36,047 bases of DNA from Verrucomicrobiota bacterium (GCA_026398065.1 JAPLTR010000802.1:1-36047); one strand, 5' to 3'. Shown: positions 17,011 to 26,038, counted from the stretch's first letter. Notes: a model not told the origin generated them from the letters alone. Numbers and translations: made by a program.

Positions 17011-17108
17011 CCCATGTCACCGGAAAGTGGTGACATGGGATGGCGCAAATGCGCCATCGCGATGGCCGACAATCTGCTTTGATTCGGCGGTGTATCGTGC
17101 CGATACAC
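17011..17108 (+). promoter_or_regulatory. Cluster of perfect inverted repeats upstream of SpoIIAA-like gene
   Basis: Four perfect palindromes lie within 98 bp. CCCATGTCACC (17011-17021) pairs with GGTGACATGGG (17029-17039). ATGGCGC (17040-17046) pairs with GCGCCAT (17051-17057). GCCATCGCGATGGC (17053-17066) is self-complementary and competes with the previous hairpin for the same bases. GTGTATCG (17090-17097) pairs with CGATACAC (17101-17108), ending 11 nt before the ATG. A possible promoter is TTGATT (17079-17084), 17 nt, GATACA (17102-17107). This looks like operators or a switching leader; the ligand or regulator is unknown. Confidence 0.5.
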
Positions 17109-17119
17109 TCACGGCCTGC

Positions 17120-17533
17120 ATGAAATTCGACTACGAAATCTACCCCGAGCAGAAATTGATCCTCACGCGATTCTCCGGCGCGTTTACGCTGGAAGACCTG
17201 ACGGGGGTGGCGCAGCGGCTCTGGTCGGATCCGCGCTATTCGCGGAGCTATGGCGGCGTGGTCGATCTGACCGACACCAGCGTCGCGGTGGGCCGGGCGG
17301 ATTTTCGGGCGCTGGTGGATTTTGTCCGCAGGCACAAGGAAACGAGCACGGGTCGCTGGGCGGCGGTGGCGGGTTCGCCGCTGGCGACGGCGTGTGCGAT
17401 CATCTACCAGCGGGCGTTGGCGGGGCGCCATACGTTCGAGGTGTTTTCGACCTTTGAGGCGGCGGGGCAGTTTCTCGGCGTGGACTTGGCGGAGACCCAG
17501 GCATGGGCGGCCGCGAAGCGGCAGGCAAACTGA
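17120..17533 (+). CDS. SpoIIAA-like small cytoplasmic protein
   Basis: 137 residues, no signal peptide or membrane segment. The pattern MKFDYEIYPEQKLILTRFSGAFTLED, then LWSDPRYSRSYGGVVDLTDT, then FRALVDFVRRHKE and a final helix with TFEAAGQFLGVD matches the layout of small SpoIIAA/STAS-like proteins common in environmental bacteria: a beta-strand, a helix, a DLTD-ended strand and a regularly spaced second half. Their role is unknown; some may bind membranes or partners in signalling. The ATG at 17120 is chosen since the conserved strand starts there, although the frame is open further upstream through the hairpin cluster. No Shine-Dalgarno. It converges on the gene at 17609. Confidence 0.72.
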   Translation: MKFDYEIYPEQKLILTRFSGAFTLEDLTGVAQRLWSDPRYSRSYGGVVDLTDTSVAVGRADFRALVDFVRRHKETSTGRWAAVAGSPLATACAIIYQRALAGRHTFEVFSTFEAAGQFLGVDLAETQAWAAAKRQAN

Positions 17534-17551
17534 GGCGGGTGGAAACGAAAA

Positions 17552-17577
17552 CGCCGCGCCCGGGTGGGAGCGCGGCG
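17552..17577. terminator. Bidirectional terminator hairpin
   Basis: CGCCGCGC (17552-17559) pairs perfectly with GCGCGGCG (17570-17577) over 10 nt, between convergent stops at 17533 and 17609. On the minus strand it is followed by TTTTCGTTTCC, a reasonable U-rich tail, so it best serves the minus-strand gene. Confidence 0.6.
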
Positions 17578-17608
17578 GTTAGGGGCGCCGAGGGGAGGCG
17601 AGTCCGGG

Positions 17609-18463
17609 TCAGGAGGCGGGCTCGGTGTAGTCGATCCCGTCGGGCAAGCTGTAAACCTCGAGGAGCACGGCGCCACCGCGGATGGCGGGGCCGGCGGTGG
17701 TGACATGGACGGTGTACACACCCGGCTCGAGGACGAGGACGCGGGCGGCGTCGGCGGAACCGGGGTCGAGGGGGAAGGCGCCGGCCTGTGCGGTGGCGGC
17801 GACGATCTGGACGCGATCGCTGCGCGTGGACCAGTTGTCGTTGAAGTGTTCGGTGAGGCCGTTGCGCTTGACGCTGAGGAAGGGATCGGGCGCGGCGTTG
17901 GTGACGCCGAACTTCGCGAGGCCGGGGCCGACGGCACGGACGAGCACGGCGCGGGGGCGGTTCTCGATCACGAAACCGGCGATGATCTCCGAGCCGGCAT
18001 CGGCGAGGACGGCGCGGGTGGAGATGTTGATCAGGCGGCCGTCGTTGAGATAGGCGACACCGTCGGGATTGGGCGCGATGGCGAAGAACTCTTCGGTGCC
18101 GACCCGGATCACCACGGAGCCCTCCTCCAGTTGGAAACCCATCAGGGAGTTGGACCCGAGGCCGTAGTAGGCGCGCCAGGCCGGAATGGAGATGAGGGTG
18201 CGGTTGAGGGCGTCGTTGGGGGCGTTCGCGGGGCGCGGCTCCTCGCTGGCGGGGCGCCACCGCAGTTCACCCTTCACGGTGAGGACCCCGATTTCGCGGA
18301 GAAGTTTGTCGGTGCCGACCGCGGTGAAGCGCGTGACGGCGACGCGGTCGAGCCGGAAGGGATCGGCGGCGAGGGCGCGAAGCGCGAGGCACGATCCGAT
18401 CAGGGCGATCAGGAACAGCGCGGGAAGGCGGTGGAGTTTACTGCAGGGATGGACGGATGACAT
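17609..18463 (-). CDS. Secreted protein with verrucomicrobial C-terminal beta-domain
   Basis: 284 residues. A signal peptide (LPALFLIALIGSCLALRALAA) is followed by a short unique region. From about residue 144 comes RLINISTRAVLADAGSEIIAGFVIENR, LVRAVGPGLAKFGVTN, DNWST, AGAFPLDPGSADAARVLVLEPGVYTVHV and a final VLLEVYSL. I know this order as a repeated beta-domain found at the C-terminus of many large secreted Verrucomicrobia proteins. Here it makes up nearly half of a small protein. Its role is unknown, possibly surface display or carbohydrate or protein binding. Start ATG 18463, with the signal peptide following soon after. Terminated by the hairpin at 17552. Confidence 0.8.
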   Translation of the reverse strand: MSSVHPCSKLHRLPALFLIALIGSCLALRALAADPFRLDRVAVTRFTAVGTDKLLREIGVLTVKGELRWRPASEEPRPANAPNDALNRTLISIPAWRAYYGLGSNSLMGFQLEEGSVVIRVGTEEFFAIAPNPDGVAYLNDGRLINISTRAVLADAGSEIIAGFVIENRPRAVLVRAVGPGLAKFGVTNAAPDPFLSVKRNGLTEHFNDNWSTRSDRVQIVAATAQAGAFPLDPGSADAARVLVLEPGVYTVHVTTAGPAIRGGAVLLEVYSLPDGIDYTEPAS

Positions 18464-18545
18464 AAAGCGGCGGTGATGACCGGAGGTCGGGTGCGAGGTT
18501 TCGTCGTTTTGACGCTGGTGACGGAATTTTTTATCGGTGGGAAAA

Positions 18546-18758
18546 TCAGAAACGCGGAGCGCCGATCAGACCGGTGGAAACCGGTTCGGCGCTGTGGCCG
18601 GAGGCCGCGAAGAGGAGCGCGATCAGCGCGCCCAGCAGGAAGGCGGCGACGGGCGCGGCGTGGGGCGACGTGCGGCGGGGCGCCGGACGAAGCGGAGCGC
18701 GCGCGAGCGGGCGGAGCGGAGTGCCGGGTGAGAGTGGATGCGCGGTGTGGCGGGACAT
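18546..18758 (-). CDS. Possible small membrane protein, 70 residues
   Basis: A start at 18758 gives an Arg/Pro-rich N-terminus followed by one hydrophobic stretch (AAPVAAFLLGALIALLFAAS) and a short tail ending LIGAPRF. A longer start at 18794 is also possible. The hydrophobic helix is the only support; there is no family match, and the basic N-terminus is compatible with GC-rich noise. It lies 82 bp upstream of the secreted protein gene on the same strand. The surrounding gap (18464-18942) holds nothing else but the hairpins at 18879-18915. Confidence 0.3.
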   Translation of the reverse strand: MSRHTAHPLSPGTPLRPLARAPLRPAPRRTSPHAAPVAAFLLGALIALLFAASGHSAEPVSTGLIGAPRF

Positions 18759-18878
18759 GGCGAGAGGGGGCGCTATTATCACGCGCCGTGCCAAGGGCGC
18801 GCCGAAGCGGGAAGATGCAACAGGTCAGCGGGTTAAAATATCCGGAGGGCCGACGGAGGCCCGCGGATAATTTCACTC

Positions 18879-18915
18879 GTGGGACGCCGGATGTCCCACC
18901 GCTGGGACGCCAGCG
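18879..18915 (-). terminator. Two adjacent hairpins after the PaiB-like gene
   Basis: GTGGGAC (18879-18885) pairs with GTCCCAC (18893-18899); CGCTGG (18900-18905) pairs with CCAGCG (18910-18915). They lie 28-64 nt past the stop codon at 18943. GGGACGCC occurs in both. On the minus strand the last stem is followed by GAGTGAAATTATCC, which is not a true U-tract. Terminator or REP-like function is inferred. Confidence 0.4.
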
Positions 18916-18942
18916 GGCGCCGCGAACCGGAAAACGCGGCGG

Positions 18943-19605
18943 TCAGGGGGCGGGTTTCGGGGTGCCGAAGTCGCGGACGAGGCGGGCCATCGCGGCGGAT
19001 TCGCCGGCGCCCTCGGCCGCGAGGCCGGCGACGATGCCGGCGCGGTCGGCGGCGGGGCGGTTCTGGCTGACCTTCCACTTGCCGGCGAGGCGCGTAATGG
19101 GAATTTCGATACCGACGATGGCGGCAAGCTGCTTCGCGACGAAGTCGGCGGGGGCGTCGGCGACGGCCCACGGGGCGGGGCGGCCGCACTCGTGGCGGGC
19201 GGTGAGGCGCGTGACCAGCGCGAGGAGCCAGGCGGGATCGTCGATCACGCGAAGCGGGCCGTGGGCGTGGACGGTGCAGTAGTTCCAGGTGGGTACGACC
19301 TTGCCGGTGGCGGGCTTGGTCTCCGTGTACCAGGTCGGCGTGACGTACGACTGCGGGCCCTGGAAAACGACGAGGGCCTCGGTGGTGGCGGAGTGGTCGC
19401 GCCAGAGGGGATTGGCGCGGGCGACGTGGGCGAGGAGGGTGCCGTGGGGCGCGGCGGCGGTCGGGGCGGGGTCGAACTCGAACGGAATGTGATTCGCGTC
19501 CAGGCCGGTGGAGCCGAGCGTGACCAGCGTGCCGAGCGGATGCGCCGCGATCAGAGCGTGGAGGATCTCTGGCCGGGTTTCGGTGAAGTGCGGCGGATTG
19601 TACAT
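18943..19605 (-). CDS. FMN-binding negative transcriptional regulator, PaiB family
   Basis: 220 residues. MYNPPHFTETRPEILHALI, HPLGTLVTLGSTGLDANHIPF, LLAHVARANPLWRD, VVFQGPQSYVTPTWY and KVVPTWNYCTVHAHG reproduce the PaiB order; the C-terminal part has KQLAAIVGIEIPITRLAGKWKVSQNR, the family's closing motif. The fold is an FMN-binding split barrel like that of pyridoxamine phosphate oxidases. Bacillus PaiB is described as a repressor of sporulation and protease genes, but many family members may be flavin-dependent enzymes. Start at ATG 19605, where the conserved MYxPxHF begins; the open frame upstream is not conserved-looking. It appears to be a single gene. Confidence 0.9.
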   Translation of the reverse strand: MYNPPHFTETRPEILHALIAAHPLGTLVTLGSTGLDANHIPFEFDPAPTAAAPHGTLLAHVARANPLWRDHSATTEALVVFQGPQSYVTPTWYTETKPATGKVVPTWNYCTVHAHGPLRVIDDPAWLLALVTRLTARHECGRPAPWAVADAPADFVAKQLAAIVGIEIPITRLAGKWKVSQNRPAADRAGIVAGLAAEGAGESAAMARLVRDFGTPKPAP

Positions 19606-19730
19606 GACGGGACCGTGGCGATAGACGCGGGGACGGATGATGGGGGAAGGCGGAGCGGTCGCAATATCGAGGTGGGCGGTCGCCGGCGCAGTCTGTGAAG
19701 AAAAACGGGGGACGGTGCGAGATGCATGGT

Positions 19731-19967
19731 TCACTCGACGATCTGGACCGGGAGACGGTCGAAACGGGAGGTCCTCGCGCCCGGTCCGACGGGGCCGTGC
19801 TCGCAACCCCGATGGAGGAGCAGTATCATTAGTAGCATGACGGAGGCGACCAGGATGGTCGTGAGTGTGGTGGCGGGTGTGCCCGGATCGAAGACCGGGC
19901 GCGGGATCTCGGAGACGGAGCGGATGACACGGCAACCGGCCGGGAGGGAGGGATGAGGGAAGTTCAC
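19731..19967 (-). CDS. Possible small membrane protein, 78 residues
   Basis: From a GTG at 19967 the frame gives a polar N-terminus (VNFPHPSLPAG), one strongly hydrophobic helix (TTLTTILVASVMLLMILLL) and a short Cys/His/Gly-containing tail. It starts 11 bp after the stop of the exported hydrolase gene on the same strand, so it may be co-transcribed. No Shine-Dalgarno and no family match. The helix is the main support. The rest of the 19606-19978 gap shows nothing recognisable. Confidence 0.3.
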   Translation of the reverse strand: MNFPHPSLPAGCRVIRSVSEIPRPVFDPGTPATTLTTILVASVMLLMILLLHRGCEHGPVGPGARTSRFDRLPVQIVE

Positions 19968-19978
19968 GGCGAAGACGG

Positions 19979-20656
19979 TCAGTCGGCGATGGCGCGCTGC
20001 GTGGGCACCACGAGGGCGAACCGGTCGGCGAGGGCGGCGAGGTGGGAGCGATGAACCTCGGCGGCGGGGACGATGCCGCCGCGACCGTCGGGGAGGTCGC
20101 GGGTGGCGCAGGCCGCGGCGACGACCGTCACGCTGTAGTTGAGGTCGAAGGCGGCGTGGGTGCTGGCCGCCACGCACATGTGGGTCATGTAGCCGGCGAT
20201 GAGGAGGTTTTTCCGGCCGAGGTGGCGCAGGCGTTCGTCGAGGGTGGTGGCGAAGAAGGCGTTGGGGGCGGTTTTGGCGATGACGAGTTCGTTGGGGCGC
20301 GGAGTGAGCGGGGCGACGATCGCGGCGGAGGGGCCGCTCGGGTCGAAGAGCGCGCCGCCCGGGGCGGAGTGCTGCACGATGTGGATGACGGGCGTGCCGG
20401 CGGCGCGTGCACGGGCGAGGAGGGCGGCGGCCTCGGCGACGGCGGCGTCGATGCCGGCGAGCGGAAGCCGGCCGTCGACGTACTCGCGCTGGGCGTCGAT
20501 GAGTACGAGGACGGAGTCGTGCAGCGTGGCCGGCGCGGCCTGGTGCCCGCGGAAATCGAGCAGGGTGCGCGGGGGCGGAGGCTGGGCGAAGACGGACACG
20601 CCGAAGGCGGCGGTGGAGACGAGGGGGAGGAGCGCGAGGCGGGCGAGGACTTTCAT
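19979..20656 (-). CDS. Exported isochorismatase-like cysteine hydrolase
   Basis: 225 residues. The N-terminus MKVLARLALLPLVSTAAFGVSVFAQ is a Sec signal peptide, unusual since most family members are cytoplasmic. The catalytic triad of the isochorismatase/nicotinamidase superfamily is complete: Asp54 in VLVLIDAQREYV, Lys128 in ELVIAKTAPNAF and Cys161 in LIAGYMTHMCV, with the preceding cis-peptide region. Reactions in the family hydrolyse amides, N-carbamoyl groups or vinyl ethers; the substrate is unknown. The ATG at 20656 precedes the signal. It is divergent from a LysR-type regulator with a 115-bp gap, a classical arrangement in which the regulator controls the enzyme gene. Confidence 0.9.
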   Translation of the reverse strand: MKVLARLALLPLVSTAAFGVSVFAQPPPPRTLLDFRGHQAAPATLHDSVLVLIDAQREYVDGRLPLAGIDAAVAEAAALLARARAAGTPVIHIVQHSAPGGALFDPSGPSAAIVAPLTPRPNELVIAKTAPNAFFATTLDERLRHLGRKNLLIAGYMTHMCVAASTHAAFDLNYSVTVVAAACATRDLPDGRGGIVPAAEVHRSHLAALADRFALVVPTQRAIAD

Positions 20657-20771
20657 GATGGAAGGAGCGTGGTGGTGAGTGACCCGGTGAGCATACCGCG
20701 CCGCCGGCCGGCCGGCTAATGCCGCCTTTTTTGCCTCGTATGCCTTTTGGTTATAAGGCTTGAGTGGGCCG
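20657..20771. promoter_or_regulatory. Divergent promoter region with candidate LysR operator
   Basis: The 115-bp gap holds GCCTT (20742-20746), 8 nt, AAGGC (20755-20759), an interrupted palindrome consistent with the T-N11-A pattern of LysR-type sites, overlapping TTATAA (20751-20756), a possible -10. It is the only AT-rich part of the gap and ends 12 nt before the LysR start codon, fitting autorepression. Confidence 0.4.
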
Positions 20772-21674
20772 ATGGAGCTGAGACACCTGCGGTACTTTAC
20801 GGCGGTGGCGGAGACGCTGAATTTCTCGCGGGCGGCGGCGCGGCTGCACATCACGCAACCGGCGCTGAGCCGGCAGATCCGCGATCTGGAGCACGAACTG
20901 GGCTGTGCGCTGCTGCGCCGCGGACGCAATGCGCGCACGGAGCTGACGCCGGAAGGAGCGCGTTTGCTCGCGGGCGCGAGGAAGGTGCTCGGCGCGGCGG
21001 AGGCGCTGACGGCGGACATCCGCGCGCAGGCGGCGCGGCTGAGGATCGGACACTATGGGGCGCTGTGGCTGGATTACTTTACGCCGGCGCTGCGGCGGTT
21101 TGCGAAAAAGCATCCCGCGGTCGGCGTTCAGCCGGTGGAACTCAGTCCGGGTGCGCTGCCGGGGGCGCTGCGCCGGGGCGAAGTCGAGGTGGCGCTGCTG
21201 GGCCTGACGGACGCCGGCCTGCGGGAGGAATTTGAGACGCGGCTCGTCGCGGCGGAGCCGGCGAAACTGGCGCTGGCGGCGACGCATCCGCTCGCGAAGC
21301 GGCGCAAGCTGCGGCTGACCGACCTGCGCGAGGCGGACTGGGTGGGCTGGGACAAGACGGAGTTTCCCGGGCGGCAGCGGCTGCTGGCGGAGGCGTGCCG
21401 GAAGGCGGGGTTTCGTCCGCGCATCGTGCACGAGACGGACAGCATCGCCTCGCTGCTGGTGCGGGTGGCGACGAGCGAGGCGGTGGGCTACGCGCTGCCG
21501 ATGGTGACGCAACTGCCACACCAGGGCGTGGTGTTCGCGGAGTGCGTGCCGGCGGACGCGATCGTGTTTGAGATGAGCGTCGGCTGGCGGCGGGGCGAGC
21601 CGCGCGGGGAACTGATCGAGAAACTGGTGGCGGAGCTGAAGGCGGGGCGGCCGCGGGTGGGGCGGACGACCTGA
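20772..21674 (+). CDS. LysR-family transcriptional regulator
   Basis: 300 residues. The N-terminal winged helix-turn-helix is canonical: MELRHLRYFTAVAETLNFSRAAARLHITQPALSRQIRDLEHELGCALLRR (written in parts: MELRHLRYFTAVAE, NFSRAAARLHITQPALSRQI, LEHELG). The rest is the periplasmic-binding-protein-like effector domain, with LRIGHYGALWLDYFTPALRRF and a final VGWRRGEP segment. ATG 20772 is preferred over an upstream TTG at 20760 because family members begin MELRHLRYF. It is divergent from the exported hydrolase gene, its probable target, and its stop codon directly abuts the convergent EamA stop (21674/21675). Confidence 0.93.
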   Translation: MELRHLRYFTAVAETLNFSRAAARLHITQPALSRQIRDLEHELGCALLRRGRNARTELTPEGARLLAGARKVLGAAEALTADIRAQAARLRIGHYGALWLDYFTPALRRFAKKHPAVGVQPVELSPGALPGALRRGEVEVALLGLTDAGLREEFETRLVAAEPAKLALAATHPLAKRRKLRLTDLREADWVGWDKTEFPGRQRLLAEACRKAGFRPRIVHETDSIASLLVRVATSEAVGYALPMVTQLPHQGVVFAECVPADAIVFEMSVGWRRGEPRGELIEKLVAELKAGRPRVGRTT

Positions 21675-22094
21675 CTATTTCAACGCGAGGACGACCGCGC
21701 CGGTGGCGATGAGGGCGCCGCCCAGGAGGGTCTTCGGCGTGAGCGACTCGCCGAGGAAGAGGGCGGCGAGCACGAGGACGAAAACGACGCTGAGCTTGTC
21801 GATGGGCGCGACCTTGGAGGCGTCACCGAGCTGGAGGGCGCGGAAGTAGCAGAGCCAGGAGAGGCCGGTGGCGAGGCCGGAGAGCGCGAGGAAGAGGAGG
21901 GTGCGGCGCGAGAGCGTGAACGCGGCCGAATACGACGAGGTGAGCGGGACGATGGCCCACGCGAAGACGACGACGACGGAGGTGCGCACGGCGGTCGCGA
22001 GGTTGGAGTCGACGCCGGTGATGCCGACCTTGGCGAGGATGGCGGTGGCGCCGGCGAAGGCGGCGGAGAGCAGGGACCAGGTGAGCCAGTTCAT
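21675..22094 (-). CDS. Half-size EamA/DMT-type membrane transporter
   Basis: 139 residues and about five membrane helices: LTWSLLSAAFAGATAILAKVG, TAVRTSVVVVFAWAIVPL, LLFLALSGLATGLSWLCYFRA, then SVVFVLVLAALFLGE and LLGGALIATGAVVLALK. YFRALQLGDASKVAPIDKLSVV is the conserved EamA segment before the fourth helix. This is one EamA repeat, so it should work as a dimer, like small multidrug-resistance-type proteins. The substrate is unknown. The start at 22094 opens the first helix. The gene lies downstream of a class I aldolase on the same strand with a 104-bp gap. Confidence 0.85.
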   Translation of the reverse strand: MNWLTWSLLSAAFAGATAILAKVGITGVDSNLATAVRTSVVVVFAWAIVPLTSSYSAAFTLSRRTLLFLALSGLATGLSWLCYFRALQLGDASKVAPIDKLSVVFVLVLAALFLGESLTPKTLLGGALIATGAVVLALK

Positions 22095-22109
22095 GGGCGG
22101 AAAATGGCC

Positions 22110-22136
22110 CACGGAACACACGGAAGACACGGAAAA
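22110..22136. repeat. Three tandem 9-nt units CACGGAANN
   Basis: CACGGAACA, CACGGAAGA and CACGGAAAA occupy 22110-22118, 22119-22127 and 22128-22136 in the gap between the EamA and aldolase genes. I recall similar CACGGAA strings in the spacers of Verrucomicrobia and Planctomycetes genomes. Confidence 0.6.
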
Positions 22137-22198
22137 ACCGGAGGGCGGAAGTGGGCGGGGAGTGGTGAAGAGGCCCAGGAGGCGCAAGGGGCACACCC

Positions 22199-23203
22199 TT
22201 ACACGGAGCGCGCTTTCACGGCGGCGCTGTTCTGGCGGGCGCTGTAGAGCAGGGCGGTCTGGGCGGCGGGGATGTTCTCGGCCTTGCCGTGCCAGGTGCT
22301 CAACGACGACTCCTGCAGGGCGCGACCGAAGGAGAAACTGAGCGCCCACGGCCCGGCGGCGGCGCGGTTGATCGCGGTGAGGCGCTGGGTCGCCTGGGTG
22401 GGACTTTGTCCACCGGAGAGGAACACAATGCCCGGCACGGCGGCGGGGACCGTGCGGCGCAGGCAGCGGACGGTGTGGGTCGCGATCTCCTCCTCGGTGG
22501 CCGACTGCTGACAGTCGACGCCGGGCAGCACCATGGCGGGTTTGAGCAGCATGGCCTCGAGGCGGACGCGGTGGGCCGAAAGGGCGGCAAAGACCGTGCG
22601 AAGGGTGATGCTGGCGACCTCTTCGCAGCGGGCGAGGGTGTGGTCGCCGTCCATCAGGATCTCGGGCTCGACGATGGGCACGAGACCGGCCTCCTGGCTG
22701 AGCGAGGCAAACAGCGCGAGGCGGTAGGCGTTCACCTCGATGCAGGTGAGGGAGGGCAGGACCTCCGAGACCGTGAGGACGGCGCGCCATTTCGTGAACC
22801 GGGCGCCCAGGCCGTGATATTCCCTCAAACGCTCGCGGAGGCCATCGAGGCCCTCGGTCATTTTTTCGTCAGGGAAATTCGGGAGGCCGGCGGTCCCGTG
22901 GTCGACCTTGATGCCGGGGAGGATGCCCTGCTTTTGGAGGATCTCCACGAGACGCGTCCCGGCGTGAGCGGTCTGGCGCAGCGTTTCGTCGAAGAGAATC
23001 GCGCCGCTGATGAATTCGCCGAGGCCGGCGGTCGTGAAGAGGGTTTCGCGGTAGGCGCGGCGGCTCTCCTCGTTGGCGGGGATGTCGAGCGGCTTGAAAC
23101 GTTTTTCGATGGTCGGAAAACTTTCGTCGGCGGCGAGAATACCCTTGCCCGGGGCGACCAGGGCCTGGGCGGTGGCATCGAGAGGAGAGGAGGAATTCGG
23201 CAT
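22199..23203 (-). CDS. Class I fructose-bisphosphate aldolase
   Basis: 334 residues, cytoplasmic. The class I (Schiff-base) aldolase pattern is complete: GILAADESFPTIEKRF (Asp26), GIKVDHG (Lys99), RFTKWRAV (Lys138), IVEPEIL (Glu180/Glu182) and LLKPAMVLPG with the Schiff-base Lys221, then LSGGQSPTQATQRLTAIN and SFGRALQESSLSTWHG. It cleaves fructose 1,6-bisphosphate to glyceraldehyde 3-phosphate and dihydroxyacetone phosphate in glycolysis and runs the reverse reaction in gluconeogenesis. Asn is replaced by Ala after KP in the usual LLKPNMV motif, a minor change. ATG 23203 gives a normal N-terminus. The upstream region to the copper ATPase holds a repeat element. Confidence 0.95.
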   Translation of the reverse strand: MPNSSSPLDATAQALVAPGKGILAADESFPTIEKRFKPLDIPANEESRRAYRETLFTTAGLGEFISGAILFDETLRQTAHAGTRLVEILQKQGILPGIKVDHGTAGLPNFPDEKMTEGLDGLRERLREYHGLGARFTKWRAVLTVSEVLPSLTCIEVNAYRLALFASLSQEAGLVPIVEPEILMDGDHTLARCEEVASITLRTVFAALSAHRVRLEAMLLKPAMVLPGVDCQQSATEEEIATHTVRCLRRTVPAAVPGIVFLSGGQSPTQATQRLTAINRAAAGPWALSFSFGRALQESSLSTWHGKAENIPAAQTALLYSARQNSAAVKARSV

Positions 23204-23367
23204 GTGGCGCGGGTGGAGAGACGGACCACGGTTCGGGCGGCGGGTTGCGGCGCCGGGAAAAATTACCGGGGACGCCGCGCCGATGAAAAGGGCGCGTGGA
23301 CGCTATGTCGCTGGGAGCCACGCGAATCAGAAGGAACGTGGCGCGATACGTGCCGGGAGGTCCAGAT

Positions 23368-23401
23368 GGATTGCTTCGTCGCTGCGCTCCTCGCAATGAC
23401 A
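23368..23401. repeat. REP-like interspersed element (GGATTGCTTCGTCGC type)
   Basis: The 34-nt segment begins GGATTGCTTCGTCGCTGCG and ends with TCGCAATGACA; its ends (ATTGC and GCAAT) are complementary. I recognise this sequence type as an intergenic repeat seen in many unrelated bacterial genomes. It lies between the aldolase start and the copper ATPase stop and might end the ATPase transcript. Confidence 0.6.
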
Positions 23402-23419
23402 GGAGGGGACGTGAACGGA

Positions 23420-25483
<2,064 letters not shown>

Positions 25484-25597
25484 GAGTGAAAAACGGAGTC
25501 GCCTCCGGAAGATGACAGACAGCGATTCTGCGGGATGGGAGGGCAGAGAGGCGAACTATTCGCGCGGCGAGGGTGGTGCGGATATTACCTGAATGTG

Positions 25598-25628
25598 AAA
25601 AAAAGGGCCGGGCGGAGCGCCCGGCCCT
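25598..25628 (-). terminator. Rho-independent terminator
   Basis: On the minus strand an 11-bp perfect stem (AGGGCCGGGCG and CGCCCGGCCCT, loop 3 nt) is followed by TTTTTTT. It ends the transcript of the Cys-rich gene (stop at 25651). The best terminator in the window. Confidence 0.9.
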
Positions 25629-25650
25629 GAAAAGCAACGGAGGGGCGGTT

Positions 25651-25992
25651 CTATCGGCAGCAGGCGAGGGTGCCGCAGGCGGCGGCGCGGACCATGGTGT
25701 CCTTGGTCTGGCTGTGGGTGGTGGTGACGGCGCCACTGCAGAGGCTGCAACTATGCATGCTTTGGGCGATGGCGGCGTCATGGGCGCCCCTGCCGTTCGG
25801 GCCGCGGTCGCCGGAGAGTGACGGCGTGGTGGTCGCGCAGCCGCCGCAGGAGGCGGGGGCGGGCTTGGCGGCGGGAGCGGAGGGGGCCGGCCGGTTCCAG
25901 TATTGCGGGCCGGGGCCGGCGAGGGCGATGGCGGCGAAGCCCAGCGAGGCGAGGAAGGCGGCGAGAGCGGGGAGGGCGTGGAGCGTTTTCAT
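25651..25992 (-). CDS. Secreted Cys-rich protein of the metal regulon (unknown family)
   Basis: 113 residues. The signal peptide MKTLHALPALAAFLASLGFA ends near ALA-G26. The mature part of about 88 residues has seven cysteines: CGGC (49-52), CSLC (82-85), Cys106 and CC (111-112), with Met79-His80 next to the CSLC pair. A Pro/Ala-rich linker with NRPAPSAPAAKPAPA separates signal and first CxxC. No family is recognised. Cys pairs plus Met/His suggest thiolate metal binding or disulfide exchange in the periplasm. It has its own promoter, matching those of the efflux and sigma operons, and a strong terminator, so it is a monocistronic gene that would be strongly induced together with copper efflux. 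Confidence 0.75.
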   Translation of the reverse strand: MKTLHALPALAAFLASLGFAAIALAGPGPQYWNRPAPSAPAAKPAPASCGGCATTTPSLSGDRGPNGRGAHDAAIAQSMHSCSLCSGAVTTTHSQTKDTMVRAAACGTLACCR

Positions 25993-26038
25993 GAGGAGGA
26001 TTTTCGGTGGTTGGTTGAGGGAACGGACGTTGTCATCC

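Noticed and set aside
16716-17108. Minus-strand 130-codon frame upstream of the secreted protein
   Set aside because: Arg/Pro-rich text without protein features; it overlaps the hairpin cluster and the leader of the divergent gene.
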